Shown piece by piece: positions 1-7,544 of a stretch of 46,365 nucleotides of DNA. Position 1 is the first letter of the stretch, and every line of letters begins with the position of its first letter. Below the pieces are notes generated by a model. The model was not told the origin of the DNA. It worked only from the letters and a program-made list of their open reading frames with translations, and made no database searches. This stretch comes from Planctomycetota bacterium (lineage in GTDB: Bacteria; Planctomycetota; Brocadiia; SM23-32): assembly GCA_021161675.1 (NCBI GenBank), contig JAGHAF010000003.1, positions 1 through 46,365 on the forward strand. The letters run 5' to 3'. Both the position numbers and the translations under genes were made by a program.

Positions 1-53
1 CCAGACAAACGGACGAAACGACAAACGCACCCGAGGATTCCCCTTGACACCAG

Positions 54-112
54 CATCTTCATAGAAGGGCACGAAGAGCACGAAGAAGGACGAACGACAA
101 AACGAAAGGGAG
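54..112. repeat. Purine-rich short repeat (cacgaag-type)
   Basis: A purine-rich stretch carries the unit GGCACGAAGAGCACGAAG followed by GAAGGACGAAC and a GAAAGGGAG tail. No gene is visible here. The complement resembles the pyrimidine-rich stretch at 18731-18783, sharing TCGTCCTTC and TTCGTG followed by CCCTT. I take it as one copy of a dispersed intergenic repeat; the family name is not known to me. Confidence 0.45.
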
Positions 113-136
113 AAAGCATAAGACTCCACAGAGGCC

Positions 137-256
137 GTGTAGCTCAGGCGCCCTCGCCTGCGCTACACGCTGCCGCGGCGCCGCTACTTGCCCAACATCC
201 TCGGTAGGTCCGCCGTCCTCGGCGGACCCCGGCGCGGCGAGGACGCCGCGCCTACC
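137..256. repeat. Cluster of palindromic hairpin repeats with a three-way junction
   Basis: Two fold-back units lie here. The first pairs GTGTAGC (137-143) with GCTACAC (162-168) and CAGGCG (145-150) with CGCCTG (155-160). The second holds two perfect hairpins side by side, GGTCCGCC/GGCGGACC (207-214 with 221-228) and GGCGCGGCG/CGCCGCGCC (231-239 with 244-252). GGTAGG (203-208) can also pair with CCTACC (251-256) around both, giving a cruciform or three-way shape. No T-tract follows, so these are not ordinary terminators. The stretch 1-342 otherwise shows no gene. They look like REP- or MITE-type intergenic palindromes; that class name is inference. Confidence 0.6.
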
Positions 257-342
257 CGTGGGGGGCTGGCTACGCGGGCGGCTGCTGATCGGCCTCGGGC
301 GGACTGGCCCCACCAGATGTGATGTTGCAACTTCGTGAACTC

Positions 343-646
343 CTATTTAGCCCCCCCATACTCGACCGGGATTGCCCGGCCGGTCTCCGCCGAGTCCGGG
401 ATCGTTTCATACAGCACCATGCTCTTGTGGCTCTCGTATATGCTGGAGCGGGTCGAGCGCCCGTCCCTGACGGCTTCCACGAAGTCCTCCAGCTCCGCCA
501 TGTGGGCGGTGTCCCTGCCGCTGTCGCCGCTGGAGACGAAGGTCGGCGGCACCCGCCACTCGCGCGGCGTCGGCGCCGACGTAGCGATAGATTCTCCGCG
601 AGGAAAGGCTCCCCGTCCCGACAATGCAGACTCCTGGTTCGTCCAT
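343..646 (-). pseudogene. Gutted Gfo/Idh/MocA-family oxidoreductase
   Basis: The ATG at 646 follows a good GGAGG. It opens a classical dinucleotide-binding N-terminus (MDEPGVCIVGTGSLSSRRIY). After about 25 residues the match continues only in another frame, as the typical C-terminal end of the family: HMAELEDFVEAVRDGR, then SSIYESHKSMVLYE, SAETG and PVEYGG, with a stop at 343. Intact members run about 330-370 residues. Only about 100 codons remain, so some 70% of the middle is gone and the ends are out of frame by one base. The start signal and stop are intact. The product would be inactive. Confidence 0.75.
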
Positions 647-814
647 GGCGTAGTCCTCCGTGGCAAAGTGAAGGGACTAATCGAGCTACACGCCAGCGCC
701 CATTCCAACACTGAAACACGACAGGCGCAAGGGCCATCCGGGGGGCAAAGTCGCTCGAATCGCCCCCTTATTATGTCGCTATATTATAGAAAAGCGCAAT
801 ATAGAGGAATACTT

Positions 815-1042
815 GTGCGCTTCGAACAGTTCCTCGAGATCTACCAGGATACGCCCCTCATCGAGAGTTCCACGTTCTCATTGACGGGCGAGGATCCGGG
901 GCAGCTCCGCTCCCGGGTCAGCCACTGGCAGCGGAAGGGGCGCCTCCCTCGCTTCTCAGGGGACCTGGACTTCCTCGAAGACCCACAGGAGGCGGAATTG
1001 CTCACTGAGGCGAACCTGCGGGACCTCCTGATGAACTGCTGA
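815..1042 (+). pseudogene. Fused AbiEi-AbiEii toxin-antitoxin remnant
   Basis: A GTG at 815, seven bases after GAGG, opens a 75-residue frame. Its first 45 residues (RFEQFLEIYQDTPLIESSTF up to VSHWQRKGRL) look like the winged-helix N-terminus of AbiEi-type antitoxins. The last 30 (DLDFLEDPQEAELLTEANLR) look like the C-terminal tail of AbiEii nucleotidyltransferase toxins. The two genes normally lie in tandem, so a deletion of roughly 1.5 kb would fuse the head of one to the tail of the next in frame. A 7-bp inverted repeat (CTATATT 779-785, AATATAG 798-804) sits where an autoregulatory operator would be. The AbiEi half is the firmer call; the AbiEii half is from memory of the family's tail. 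Confidence 0.55.
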
Positions 1043-1105
1043 CCCCGGGCCGACAGATACGCGGGCGAACCGCCCTGGAGGAGGGGCTGCCCCACAGAAG
1101 GCTGA

Positions 1106-1197
1106 TGGCGGAGAGGGGGAGATTCGAACTCCCGGAGCCCTCAAAAGGGCTCAGCGGTTTTCGAAACCGCCCCGTTCGACCGCTCCGGCACCTCTCC
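1106..1197 (-). tRNA. tRNA-Ser (anticodon CGA)
   Basis: Read on the minus strand, GGAGAGG (from 1197) pairs with CCTCTCC ending at 1110. The discriminator is G and CCA is encoded (1106-1108). The anticodon arm is GCGGT-TTCGAAA-ACCGC with CGA in the loop. A long variable arm (GCCCTTTTGAGGGC) marks a class II tRNA, and the T arm is GGGAG-TTCGAAT-CTCCC. All arms pair without mismatch. Its 3' end faces the remnant-rich zone at 1-1105. Confidence 0.95.
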
Positions 1198-1266
1198 GAG
1201 GGCCAGTATACGCAAACTACGCCCCAAAATAAAACGAACGCGGGGCTCCGGCGGGCGCTCTCGCGC

Positions 1267-2250
1267 TCATCCGGGCATGGCGCTCTCTATGCCCCCGGCG
1301 TATGCGCCAAACAGCCGGAAGATGAAAATGATGATCACGATCGCAACGCCCACCCAGACCAGCGCTCCCAGAGCGGCGACCAGCGCCCGCAGCGCCCGGC
1401 GGGAGCGATCGGCGTAATCGTCGGCAAGCCACCTGAAGCGCTCAGTGAGCTTTCCGGATTCTTCAGCCACCTGCAATATCTCCAGGTACTGCCAGGGGAA
1501 GAGCCCTGCGAGCTGCAGCGCCTCTGCGAGTTCTGAGCCGCCGCCGATGGCGTCGCATACCTTCTCGGCACGCGCCCCGAACGCCGCGTTATTCGTCCCC
1601 TGTAGAGCGCGCCGCGCCCCCTCCGTGATGGGAACGCCCGCCTCGAGCATAAGCTCCATGATGAGGCTGAACCGAGAAAGCGCCACGTACTGGGATATCT
1701 TACCGAGCATGGGGACGCGCAGCGATACTTCCTGCGCGATGCGACTGCCTCCCAGGGGCTTGACCACAAAGAAGTACAGCGCCGCAATGCCCGCCGGCAG
1801 GCCATAACCCATCCCGAGCGCAAGGAGGGGGGCCCCAAGGTCGAGGCCGAACGTCTTCAGCACGTACAGCGTCGCCGACACGACGGCAATGGCCAGGACG
1901 TATTCGATCGCCGGCAGGGCGATGCCCGAAAGGAAGCTGAGCGCCAGTTGGCGCTCGAATTCGTAGAGCCGGGCCGCTTCCGAGAGGCACTTCTGGAGTT
2001 GCCCGCTTACCTCGCCCGCCTCAACGAGCCGCACGAAAAGGGGCGGGAAGGCGCGGGACTCCTCAAGCGCCTCGGCCAGCGTTGCGCCATGCTTTACGCT
2101 CTGCTGCGCCCGCGCGGCGATGGCGCGCAGGCGCCCGTGTCGCTGCGTCGCAACCACGTCCAGCGCGCGCGAGAGCGGCAGCCCCGCGTCCACCATGGTG
2201 GAGGCGCTATCCGCGAACTCTATCAGTTTCTTCTTGGACAGCCGGCCCAT
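1267..2250 (-). CDS. Type II secretion system F family protein (GspF/PilC-like)
   Basis: A 327-residue inner-membrane platform protein of the GspF/PilC family, which couples the cytoplasmic ATPase to pilin or pseudopilin assembly. Two T2SSF domains are visible: residues about 8-125 (FADSASTMVDAGLPLSRALD up to GIALPAIEYV) and about 190-310 (FSLIMELMLEAGVPITEGAR). Hydrophobic segments lie near 105-125, 135-160 and 298-318. The length is slightly short of the usual 400. The ATG at 2250 has GAGGGGG upstream. No GspE, GspD or pilin gene is nearby; it follows the RNase H gene by 26 bp on the same strand, so it is an isolated member here. The family call is firm; the exact machine is unknown. Confidence 0.9.
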   Translation of the reverse strand: MGRLSKKKLIEFADSASTMVDAGLPLSRALDVVATQRHGRLRAIAARAQQSVKHGATLAEALEESRAFPPLFVRLVEAGEVSGQLQKCLSEAARLYEFERQLALSFLSGIALPAIEYVLAIAVVSATLYVLKTFGLDLGAPLLALGMGYGLPAGIAALYFFVVKPLGGSRIAQEVSLRVPMLGKISQYVALSRFSLIMELMLEAGVPITEGARRALQGTNNAAFGARAEKVCDAIGGGSELAEALQLAGLFPWQYLEILQVAEESGKLTERFRWLADDYADRSRRALRALVAALGALVWVGVAIVIIIFIFRLFGAYAGGIESAMPG

Positions 2251-2276
2251 TCGCCCCCTCGCTTTTCACGTTGTGT

Positions 2277-2867
2277 TCATTTATCTTTCTTCGCGTGCCG
2301 GCTGGCGAGTTTGTCGGCCTGCCTGTTCTGCTCGCGCGGGATGTGTTTTATCTGCCAGTCGGTGAAGCGCTTGAGCAGGTCCATCACCTGCCCGTGCAGC
2401 GGGCCGAGCGCCGGGGCTTTCACCCGGTATTTCCCCTGAATTTGTTTTACCACCAGCTCGCTGTCGCTGAAGCAGCGGATGCTGCGGACCTCCAGGTCGT
2501 AGGCCTTCTGAAGTCCCGCTATAAGGGCCCGATATTCGGCTATGTTATTGGTCGCCTTTCCGATGGACTCGCCCCAGCTGAAGACCTCTTCTCCGCCGAG
2601 GGTGGTTATCCTCATACCGATGCCGGCCGGCCCCGGATTGCCGCTCGATGCGCCGTCAACGTAAAGGACGGCGGATTTTCCACTCACCTTTTTGATGGCC
2701 TGCCCTTCCGCTTCGCTCCCGGCGGAATCCGGCGCCGGGGGGAGAGACTTCGCCAGGCGTCGCAGCAGTTCATCAACGTCCGTGCGGGTGGCATCCGGCA
2801 TAATCTCGTAGAGACGGTCCCATTGAATGGCCTGGTAGATGGCCTTGAGAAGTTTGTGCTGGTTCAC
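2277..2867 (-). CDS. Ribonuclease HI-like protein with N-terminal extension
   Basis: Residues about 65-192 form an RNase H domain (hydrolysis of RNA in RNA-DNA hybrids): YVDGASSGNPGPAGIG with D71, E111 in NNIAEYRA, D135 in CFSDSELV, and D185 in NRQADKLA. All four catalytic acids are present. Residues 1-60 are an extra, mostly helical segment (KLLKAIYQAIQWDRLYEIMP) that I cannot assign; it is not the usual hybrid-binding domain. The start is GTG with AAGGAAG nine bases upstream. It sits 22 bp after the dehydrogenase gene and 26 bp before the secretion gene, probably one transcript. Confidence 0.9.
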   Translation of the reverse strand: MNQHKLLKAIYQAIQWDRLYEIMPDATRTDVDELLRRLAKSLPPAPDSAGSEAEGQAIKKVSGKSAVLYVDGASSGNPGPAGIGMRITTLGGEEVFSWGESIGKATNNIAEYRALIAGLQKAYDLEVRSIRCFSDSELVVKQIQGKYRVKAPALGPLHGQVMDLLKRFTDWQIKHIPREQNRQADKLASRHAKKDK

Positions 2868-2889
2868 GAAACTGAACTTCCTTCCCGTT

Positions 2890-3939
2890 TTACCATTGCT
2901 GAATGTCTATCAGAGCCTTCAGGACGCCGTCGCTCACGGTGTCCACGGTCCGGAACGCCTCGTCAAGTTCGGAGGCGCGGAAGGTGTGCGTGACCAGGCG
3001 TTCGGGTTCGATCAGGCCGGCCTCGCTCAGGCGGATGCAGGCGGGGAGGGTATTCAGGCTGCGCCGGACCATCCGGATGGTGAGCCCCTTGCGGCGGGCG
3101 GCGCTGAAGCGGCAGGAGAACCTGTCCTCAGGATCAATCCCGATCACGGCGACGTGGCCGCCCGGGGCTGCGACCTCACACATGTTCCATATCGTCTCCG
3201 GGACGCCGGCGCAGTCTATTACGACGTCCGCGCCTCCTTCGGGCAGCAGCGGCATGATGCGCCGGACGACTTCCTCCCGCTGGCCCGGTTCGGCCTTGAC
3301 CGTGCCGGTGGCGCCGAGCCGGGCCGCCCGCGCAAGACGGTCCTCCAGCAGGTCAACGCAGACGATGTGCGGGCAGCCCCGCAGCGCCAGCAGCTCGAGC
3401 GCGCACGTACCCAGCACGCCCGTGCCGAGGATGACGGCGCTCTGGCCGGGCTGCGCGTTCACCAGGTTGACGGCGTGCAGGGCCACGGCCATGGGTTCGA
3501 ACACGACGCCCGCTTCGTCGGAGACCTTATCACTCAAGGGCTCGAGCAGGCGAGCGGGGTGGGTCATGTACTCGCGCAGCGCGCCATCCTGCGGGGGCAT
3601 GCCGAGGAATTGCACGTTGGGGCAGACATTCGTCAGCCCGAGCCTGCACCACTTGCAGCGCCCGCAGCTCATGGCCGGTTCGATGGCCACTCGCTTGCCG
3701 ACCAGGCTGCGCTCAACGCCTTCGCCCGCGTCTACGACATCTGCGACGCACTCGTGGCCGATGGTCAGCGGCTTGTCAATGCGGACCTCGCCGATGTGGA
3801 GCGTGCGCCAGACGTGCAGGTCGCTTCCGCATATGCCGACTTTGCGCACCTTCAGGAGGGCTTCGCCCCTTTTCGGGGTCGGCGGATCCACCTCCTGGAG
3901 AGCGAAAGAGCGCACACCATCCAGAACAAAGCGTTTCAT
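2890..3939 (-). CDS. Zinc-dependent medium-chain alcohol/polyol dehydrogenase
   Basis: A member of the MDR family resembling sorbitol, threonine and galactitol dehydrogenases, which oxidise a polyol or sugar alcohol with NAD(P). Visible features are the catalytic-zinc motif ICGSDLH and GHE, four structural-zinc cysteines (CGRCKWCRLGLTNVC), and the Rossmann loop GTGVLGTCALE. ATG 3939 gives the natural family start (MKRFVLDG). A GTG at 3963 would add eight residues and overlap the isomerase stop by 4 bp, but has no clear ribosome binding site. It follows the sugar-isomerase gene directly, so the pair probably works in sugar or polyol breakdown. The exact substrate is unknown. Confidence 0.88.
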   Translation of the reverse strand: MKRFVLDGVRSFALQEVDPPTPKRGEALLKVRKVGICGSDLHVWRTLHIGEVRIDKPLTIGHECVADVVDAGEGVERSLVGKRVAIEPAMSCGRCKWCRLGLTNVCPNVQFLGMPPQDGALREYMTHPARLLEPLSDKVSDEAGVVFEPMAVALHAVNLVNAQPGQSAVILGTGVLGTCALELLALRGCPHIVCVDLLEDRLARAARLGATGTVKAEPGQREEVVRRIMPLLPEGGADVVIDCAGVPETIWNMCEVAAPGGHVAVIGIDPEDRFSCRFSAARRKGLTIRMVRRSLNTLPACIRLSEAGLIEPERLVTHTFRASELDEAFRTVDTVSDGVLKALIDIQQW

Positions 3940-3959
3940 TTGTGGTTCATGTCCTTTCT

Positions 3960-5360
3960 TCACAGGTGGCGGTAAGTGTCAATGTCCAGATACCGGGTGA
4001 AGGCTTCATGCAGGACGTCGGCGCTGTTCGCGAAGTTGACGGCGACGTGGTGTTCGAATCCGCCCTGGCAGATGTGGCGCATCAGCCCTTGCAGGCCGGC
4101 GACTTCCAGCACTCCGTAGCCGCCGAAAGTCTCGATGGGGTCGTCGGTGAACCGCCCCTCGCCGACGAAGGCGCGAACAGCGCCGGCGGTGTCGTCGGTC
4201 ATCAGGCTGGCGAAGGTGATCGGGCCGGCTTTGATCCGTCCGTTGCATACGCCGTAAGCGTTCTCCCTGCCGACGGCGCCGGCGAGTATCTCGTGGACGC
4301 CCATCCGAGGTTCCTCAAGGAGCTGCGCGGGGATGTTGCTGCAGTGGAAGCAGACGCACTTGTCAGGGGCGTCGCCGTAATTATTGTTCCAGTCCAGGAT
4401 TGCGCTGGGGCTGGCGGAGGCGAGCTGAAGGGCGTACATGCTCAGAGCCCCGCACACGTCCACTTCGCAGGCGGCGGGAGTGAGCGAGTCGCTCAACATG
4501 CTCATCACGGCGCACGGGGCGACGCCGTAGTTCTGCTGTATGCTGGTCCAGCACTGGATTGCGCAGGCGTCCAGGTCGTGCTCCTCGATGAAGCTGGCGA
4601 TTGCCACGCCGAGCCTTGCCATTCGGTTGATTGGTTCGTCGCCCACGCCGCCAGTGGCGCAGTAGTTGCGCAGGGCGGAGGCCTTCTCGGCTACGGCGGG
4701 GTCATCGTCCGGCAGGGCGCGAGCGGCGGCCAGTATGTCCGAGAGGTCAATTGGCTCCACGGTTATGCCGTGGGATTCCAATATTTTCTCACTGTATCGG
4801 ACGGTGTTGAACGCGGCGGGCCGCGTTCCGATAGCGCCGATCCTGGCGCGCTTCAGCCCGCCCACGACGCGGCAGACGGCGTCGAAACGGTCCAGTTCCG
4901 CCCGGAACCGCTCGCTCTTGAGCGCCACCGTGTGGGAATCAGTCAGGCTGAAGGGAATTCCGTACTGCTTCAGGTTACTGCAGACGGATATCTTGCCGCA
5001 GAAGGCGTCGCGCCGCTCGGCGGGCCGCATTTTTTCGGGCTCGTCCGGGCAGGCCTGGACGAGCACCGGCACATCCAGGTTCGCCAGCCGGATGGTCTCA
5101 GCCACGGAGCGCTCATCGCCGAAATTGGGCAGGGTCACGATGATGCCGTGGATGCGCTCTGCGTTCCGGCGGAACAGTTCGGCGCACTTCGCGGCGGCCC
5201 GGCGCGTGGGGACGGCGCCCAACTCAGTCTGCTCCGGCGTCGGGCAGACGGCGTCGAAGCCCGCTCTGTCGAGCTGTTCGAGGATCACCTTGCGGCCCTG
5301 CTGAACGGGACTATCGGGGAAGAATCCCCGGTTTCCTACTATTACGCCGAAAGCGCTCAC
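3960..5360 (-). CDS. L-fucose/L-arabinose isomerase-family protein
   Basis: A 466-residue cytosolic protein of the FucI/AraA-like fold, which interconverts an aldose and a ketose using a divalent metal. Probable metal ligands are the Glu in CEVDVCGALSMYAL, the Asp in AILDWNNNYGD and a His in GGFEHHVAVN. The N-terminal Rossmann-like domains contain GIIVTLPNFGDE. The start is GTG 5360 with GGAGGT five bases upstream. The coupled dehydrogenase downstream supports a role in a sugar catabolic route. Proteins of this family often have unknown sugar specificity, and some act on substrates other than fucose. Confidence 0.85.
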   Translation of the reverse strand: MSAFGVIVGNRGFFPDSPVQQGRKVILEQLDRAGFDAVCPTPEQTELGAVPTRRAAAKCAELFRRNAERIHGIIVTLPNFGDERSVAETIRLANLDVPVLVQACPDEPEKMRPAERRDAFCGKISVCSNLKQYGIPFSLTDSHTVALKSERFRAELDRFDAVCRVVGGLKRARIGAIGTRPAAFNTVRYSEKILESHGITVEPIDLSDILAAARALPDDDPAVAEKASALRNYCATGGVGDEPINRMARLGVAIASFIEEHDLDACAIQCWTSIQQNYGVAPCAVMSMLSDSLTPAACEVDVCGALSMYALQLASASPSAILDWNNNYGDAPDKCVCFHCSNIPAQLLEEPRMGVHEILAGAVGRENAYGVCNGRIKAGPITFASLMTDDTAGAVRAFVGEGRFTDDPIETFGGYGVLEVAGLQGLMRHICQGGFEHHVAVNFANSADVLHEAFTRYLDIDTYRHL

Positions 5361-5737
5361 GGGACACCTCCATCGGGGTGATTCACCACGGGGAAAGGGA
5401 GAAAAACACGCTACAGGAATCTACCACAACGATACGAGTGACACAACGGCGCCGTTGTCGTTCTGATTTCATATTTTCTCCGCCATTTTTCCACATCCAT
5501 GGTTCGGCGTGCACGGCGCCTCTCGTTCCGTTGCTTCGCCACATTATACAGCCGTGGCGAAGATGTTCCGCGCGTAGGGCATCACGTGGGCTCTTGATGG
5601 TGACGCGCCTGCCGCCGGTTGCTCAGGCAAGGGCCTGGTGCGGTTTGACCTCGCCGCTTGATTTGCTTTATGCTATGCGTTATAGGCGGTGTAAATATGC
5701 TATCGGGCGTTGTATGGCTTGGGAAAGGAGGGCTCCT
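5361..5737. other. Intergenic region between divergent operons
   Basis: A 377-bp spacer between the minus-strand sugar operon and the plus-strand GGDEF operon. It holds the ribosome binding site of the isomerase (complement of 5361-5371) and promoter-like sequence for the plus operon. A short palindrome CAACGGCGCCGTTG lies at 5443-5456. I see no gene in it. Confidence 0.5.
5645..5686 (+). promoter_or_regulatory. Promoter candidates for the PAS-GGDEF operon
   Basis: Two overlapping sigma70-like arrangements are visible: TTGACC (5645-5650) with TATGCT (5669-5674) at 18 bp, and TTGATT (5658-5663) with TATAGG (5681-5686) at 17 bp. Either would start transcription about 50 bp before the first gene. 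Confidence 0.45.
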
Positions 5738-6025
5738 TTGTCTCAGGGGGAACTGATGGAACTGTTGGCATATGTGATCGGGGTGGGGGTGGTTTTTTTC
5801 CTCCTCAGGAACCGCAGCCGCATCGAAAAGATACCTTTCTGGCGGCTTCTGGTAGCGGCGGTCTATGCCCTTTTTGCGGGTTGGTGCGTCGCCGCGATGC
5901 AAGTCTTCCGTCCGAACGATTTGCGCATCTACCTGGAGAAAGGCTGCTATGCCGTGAGCGCTCTAATTCTTGGCGCCTGGTGTTGGGCCTGTCTGCTGAG
6001 GAGAACGAAGAATGGAGCGGATTAG
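5738..6025 (+). CDS. Small three-helix membrane protein
   Basis: About 95 residues with three predicted membrane helices (near 9-23, 35-54 and 70-88) and a short basic tail (LLRRTKNGAD). I do not recognise the family. The preferred start is TTG 5738, six bases after a perfect AAAGGAGG; an ATG at 5756 preceded by AGGGGGAA is the alternative. Its end overlaps the start of the PAS-GGDEF gene by 14 bp, so the two are translationally coupled. Such a partner could be a membrane sensor or anchor for the cyclase; that is inference. Confidence 0.7.
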   Translation: MSQGELMELLAYVIGVGVVFFLLRNRSRIEKIPFWRLLVAAVYALFAGWCVAAMQVFRPNDLRIYLEKGCYAVSALILGAWCWACLLRRTKNGAD

Positions 6026-7544
6026 CCTTCTTGAACTCCTGGGGCTGTCGAGCGCAATCGTGGCTCTGCTTTTATGGGTTCTCCAAGGAAGGAAGACCCT
6101 GCGCAAGGATTCGGTTGCGCTGCTCACCGGTCTTGTGTTGCTGACGATTCTGCTGAACCTGGTGCGAGCGGACTACGCAGAATGGCTTACTAACCTGCTG
6201 GAGGAGCCCCTGAGTAGCTACCTGGACATTCTGCAGAGAATACTGTGGGGGGTCTGCGTTTACAGTTTTGTGCAAAGCGCCGTGGGGCGCCAGTTCTCGC
6301 TCACCAGGAAGCAAAGCGAGGCGCTTCTGTCCCATCTCGGGCAGCGGGTATATTTCAAAAATCCCAATCTCGTCTACGTGACTGTGAATCCCGCTTTCGC
6401 GACGAATCTGGGCCTGACGCCGGAGCAAATCATCGGTAAGACCGACAGCGATATCTATCCGTCTCAACTGGCCCGACAGTATCGCGCTGAAGACGAAGGA
6501 ATAATCGAGAAAGGTGAGTCTGTCAGCTATGAGAAACACGTAGACGCCAACGGCGATAAACGTATCGTCAGAGTTTCCAAGATACCCGTTCCTGGCGAGC
6601 AGGGCCAACTGGAGGGACTGCTTGGCATTGTCACCGACATTACCGAGCAGGCGCAGGCGGAGAGGGCCTCCGCCCATCTGGCGGCGATTGTCCAGGCCTC
6701 CGACGACGCCATCATCGGGACCTCTACCGAAGGAATAATCACAAGCTGGAACCAGGGCGCCCGGTATACCTATGGCTACGACGCCGAAGATTTCATTGGT
6801 CGCAGTCTGAGCGACCTGGTGCCCCCCGTGTCCCGAGAGAAACTGCAGCAGACACTTCGGCAGGTGGCCGGCGGGTCCCGCTTCCGGCAATACGAAACCC
6901 TTTCCATAAACGCCAACGGTCAGCAGCGTAATATCGCCATGACCCTCTCGCCCGTCTACGACCAATCCGACCAGGTCACCGGCATCTCCGTTATAGGCCG
7001 CGACATCACCGAGCAGGTCAGGCTTCGGGATGAACTCCGCCTGCTCAGCCTGATCGACCCCCTCACTAAACTGCACAACCGCAGGGGATTCTACCTGCTG
7101 GGCGAGCAGCAACTGAAAGTGACCCACCGGACGCAGAACTATGCCCTCCTTATCTTCGCCGACCTGGACAACATGAAGCGCATCAACGACACGCTGGGCC
7201 ATCAAACAGGCGATCAAGCCCTGCTCGACACGGCCCAGGCCCTGCGCATCACCTTCCGCGAATCCGATATAATCGGCCGTCTCGGCGGCGACGAGTTCGC
7301 CATCCTGGCGTTGGACACCGTCCCCGGAGACAGGGAGGAATTGGTCGAGCGACTCCAGGAAACCTTAGAAGAAAAGAACGATCTGAACGATCGTCCCTAC
7401 AAGCTTTCCCTCAGTATTGGTTGCGTGCGCTATGATCCAGGCCAACCTCAGCTCCTGGACGAACTATTGGCCGAAGCGGACGCGCTGATGTACGAAGACA
7501 AACGGCGCAAGTCCAATACCCGTCGCGGCGACGCTAGAACATGA
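6012..7544 (+). CDS. Membrane PAS-PAS-GGDEF diguanylate cyclase
   Basis: A 510-residue signalling protein making cyclic di-GMP from two GTP. It begins with about three membrane helices (residues 5-23, 33-50, 65-85). A first PAS domain follows at about 95-205 (KNPNLVYVTVNPAFATNLGL, ending in GIVTDITEQ), then a second at about 215-335 (ASDDAIIGTSTEGIITSWN, ending in VIGRDITEQ). A GGDEF domain occupies about 345-500. The active-site RLGGDEF is intact, and RESD stands exactly five residues before it, matching an inhibitory I-site. ATG 6012 has GAGGAG upstream. It shares 14 bp with the small membrane gene and 4 bp (ATGA) with the next gene. Confidence 0.95.
   Translation: MERISLLELLGLSSAIVALLLWVLQGRKTLRKDSVALLTGLVLLTILLNLVRADYAEWLTNLLEEPLSSYLDILQRILWGVCVYSFVQSAVGRQFSLTRKQSEALLSHLGQRVYFKNPNLVYVTVNPAFATNLGLTPEQIIGKTDSDIYPSQLARQYRAEDEGIIEKGESVSYEKHVDANGDKRIVRVSKIPVPGEQGQLEGLLGIVTDITEQAQAERASAHLAAIVQASDDAIIGTSTEGIITSWNQGARYTYGYDAEDFIGRSLSDLVPPVSREKLQQTLRQVAGGSRFRQYETLSINANGQQRNIAMTLSPVYDQSDQVTGISVIGRDITEQVRLRDELRLLSLIDPLTKLHNRRGFYLLGEQQLKVTHRTQNYALLIFADLDNMKRINDTLGHQTGDQALLDTAQALRITFRESDIIGRLGGDEFAILALDTVPGDREELVERLQETLEEKNDLNDRPYKLSLSIGCVRYDPGQPQLLDELLAEADALMYEDKRRKSNTRRGDART

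Noticed and set aside
46..130. Origin of replication or iterons
   Set aside because: The short repeats are purine-rich simple sequence without DnaA-box-like 9-mers or a neighbouring replication initiator gene.
54..256. CRISPR array
   Set aside because: The repeats are palindromes of differing sequence with no regular repeat-spacer period, and there are no cas genes in the window.
335..1042. A 235-codon plus-strand frame as one protein
   Set aside because: Its first two thirds lie antisense to the oxidoreductase remnant and have no family match; only the part from GTG 815 looks real and has a ribosome binding site.
3942..5381. Long plus-strand frame over the isomerase gene
   Set aside because: It is the shadow of the minus-strand isomerase, with no ribosome binding site and no recognisable motif.
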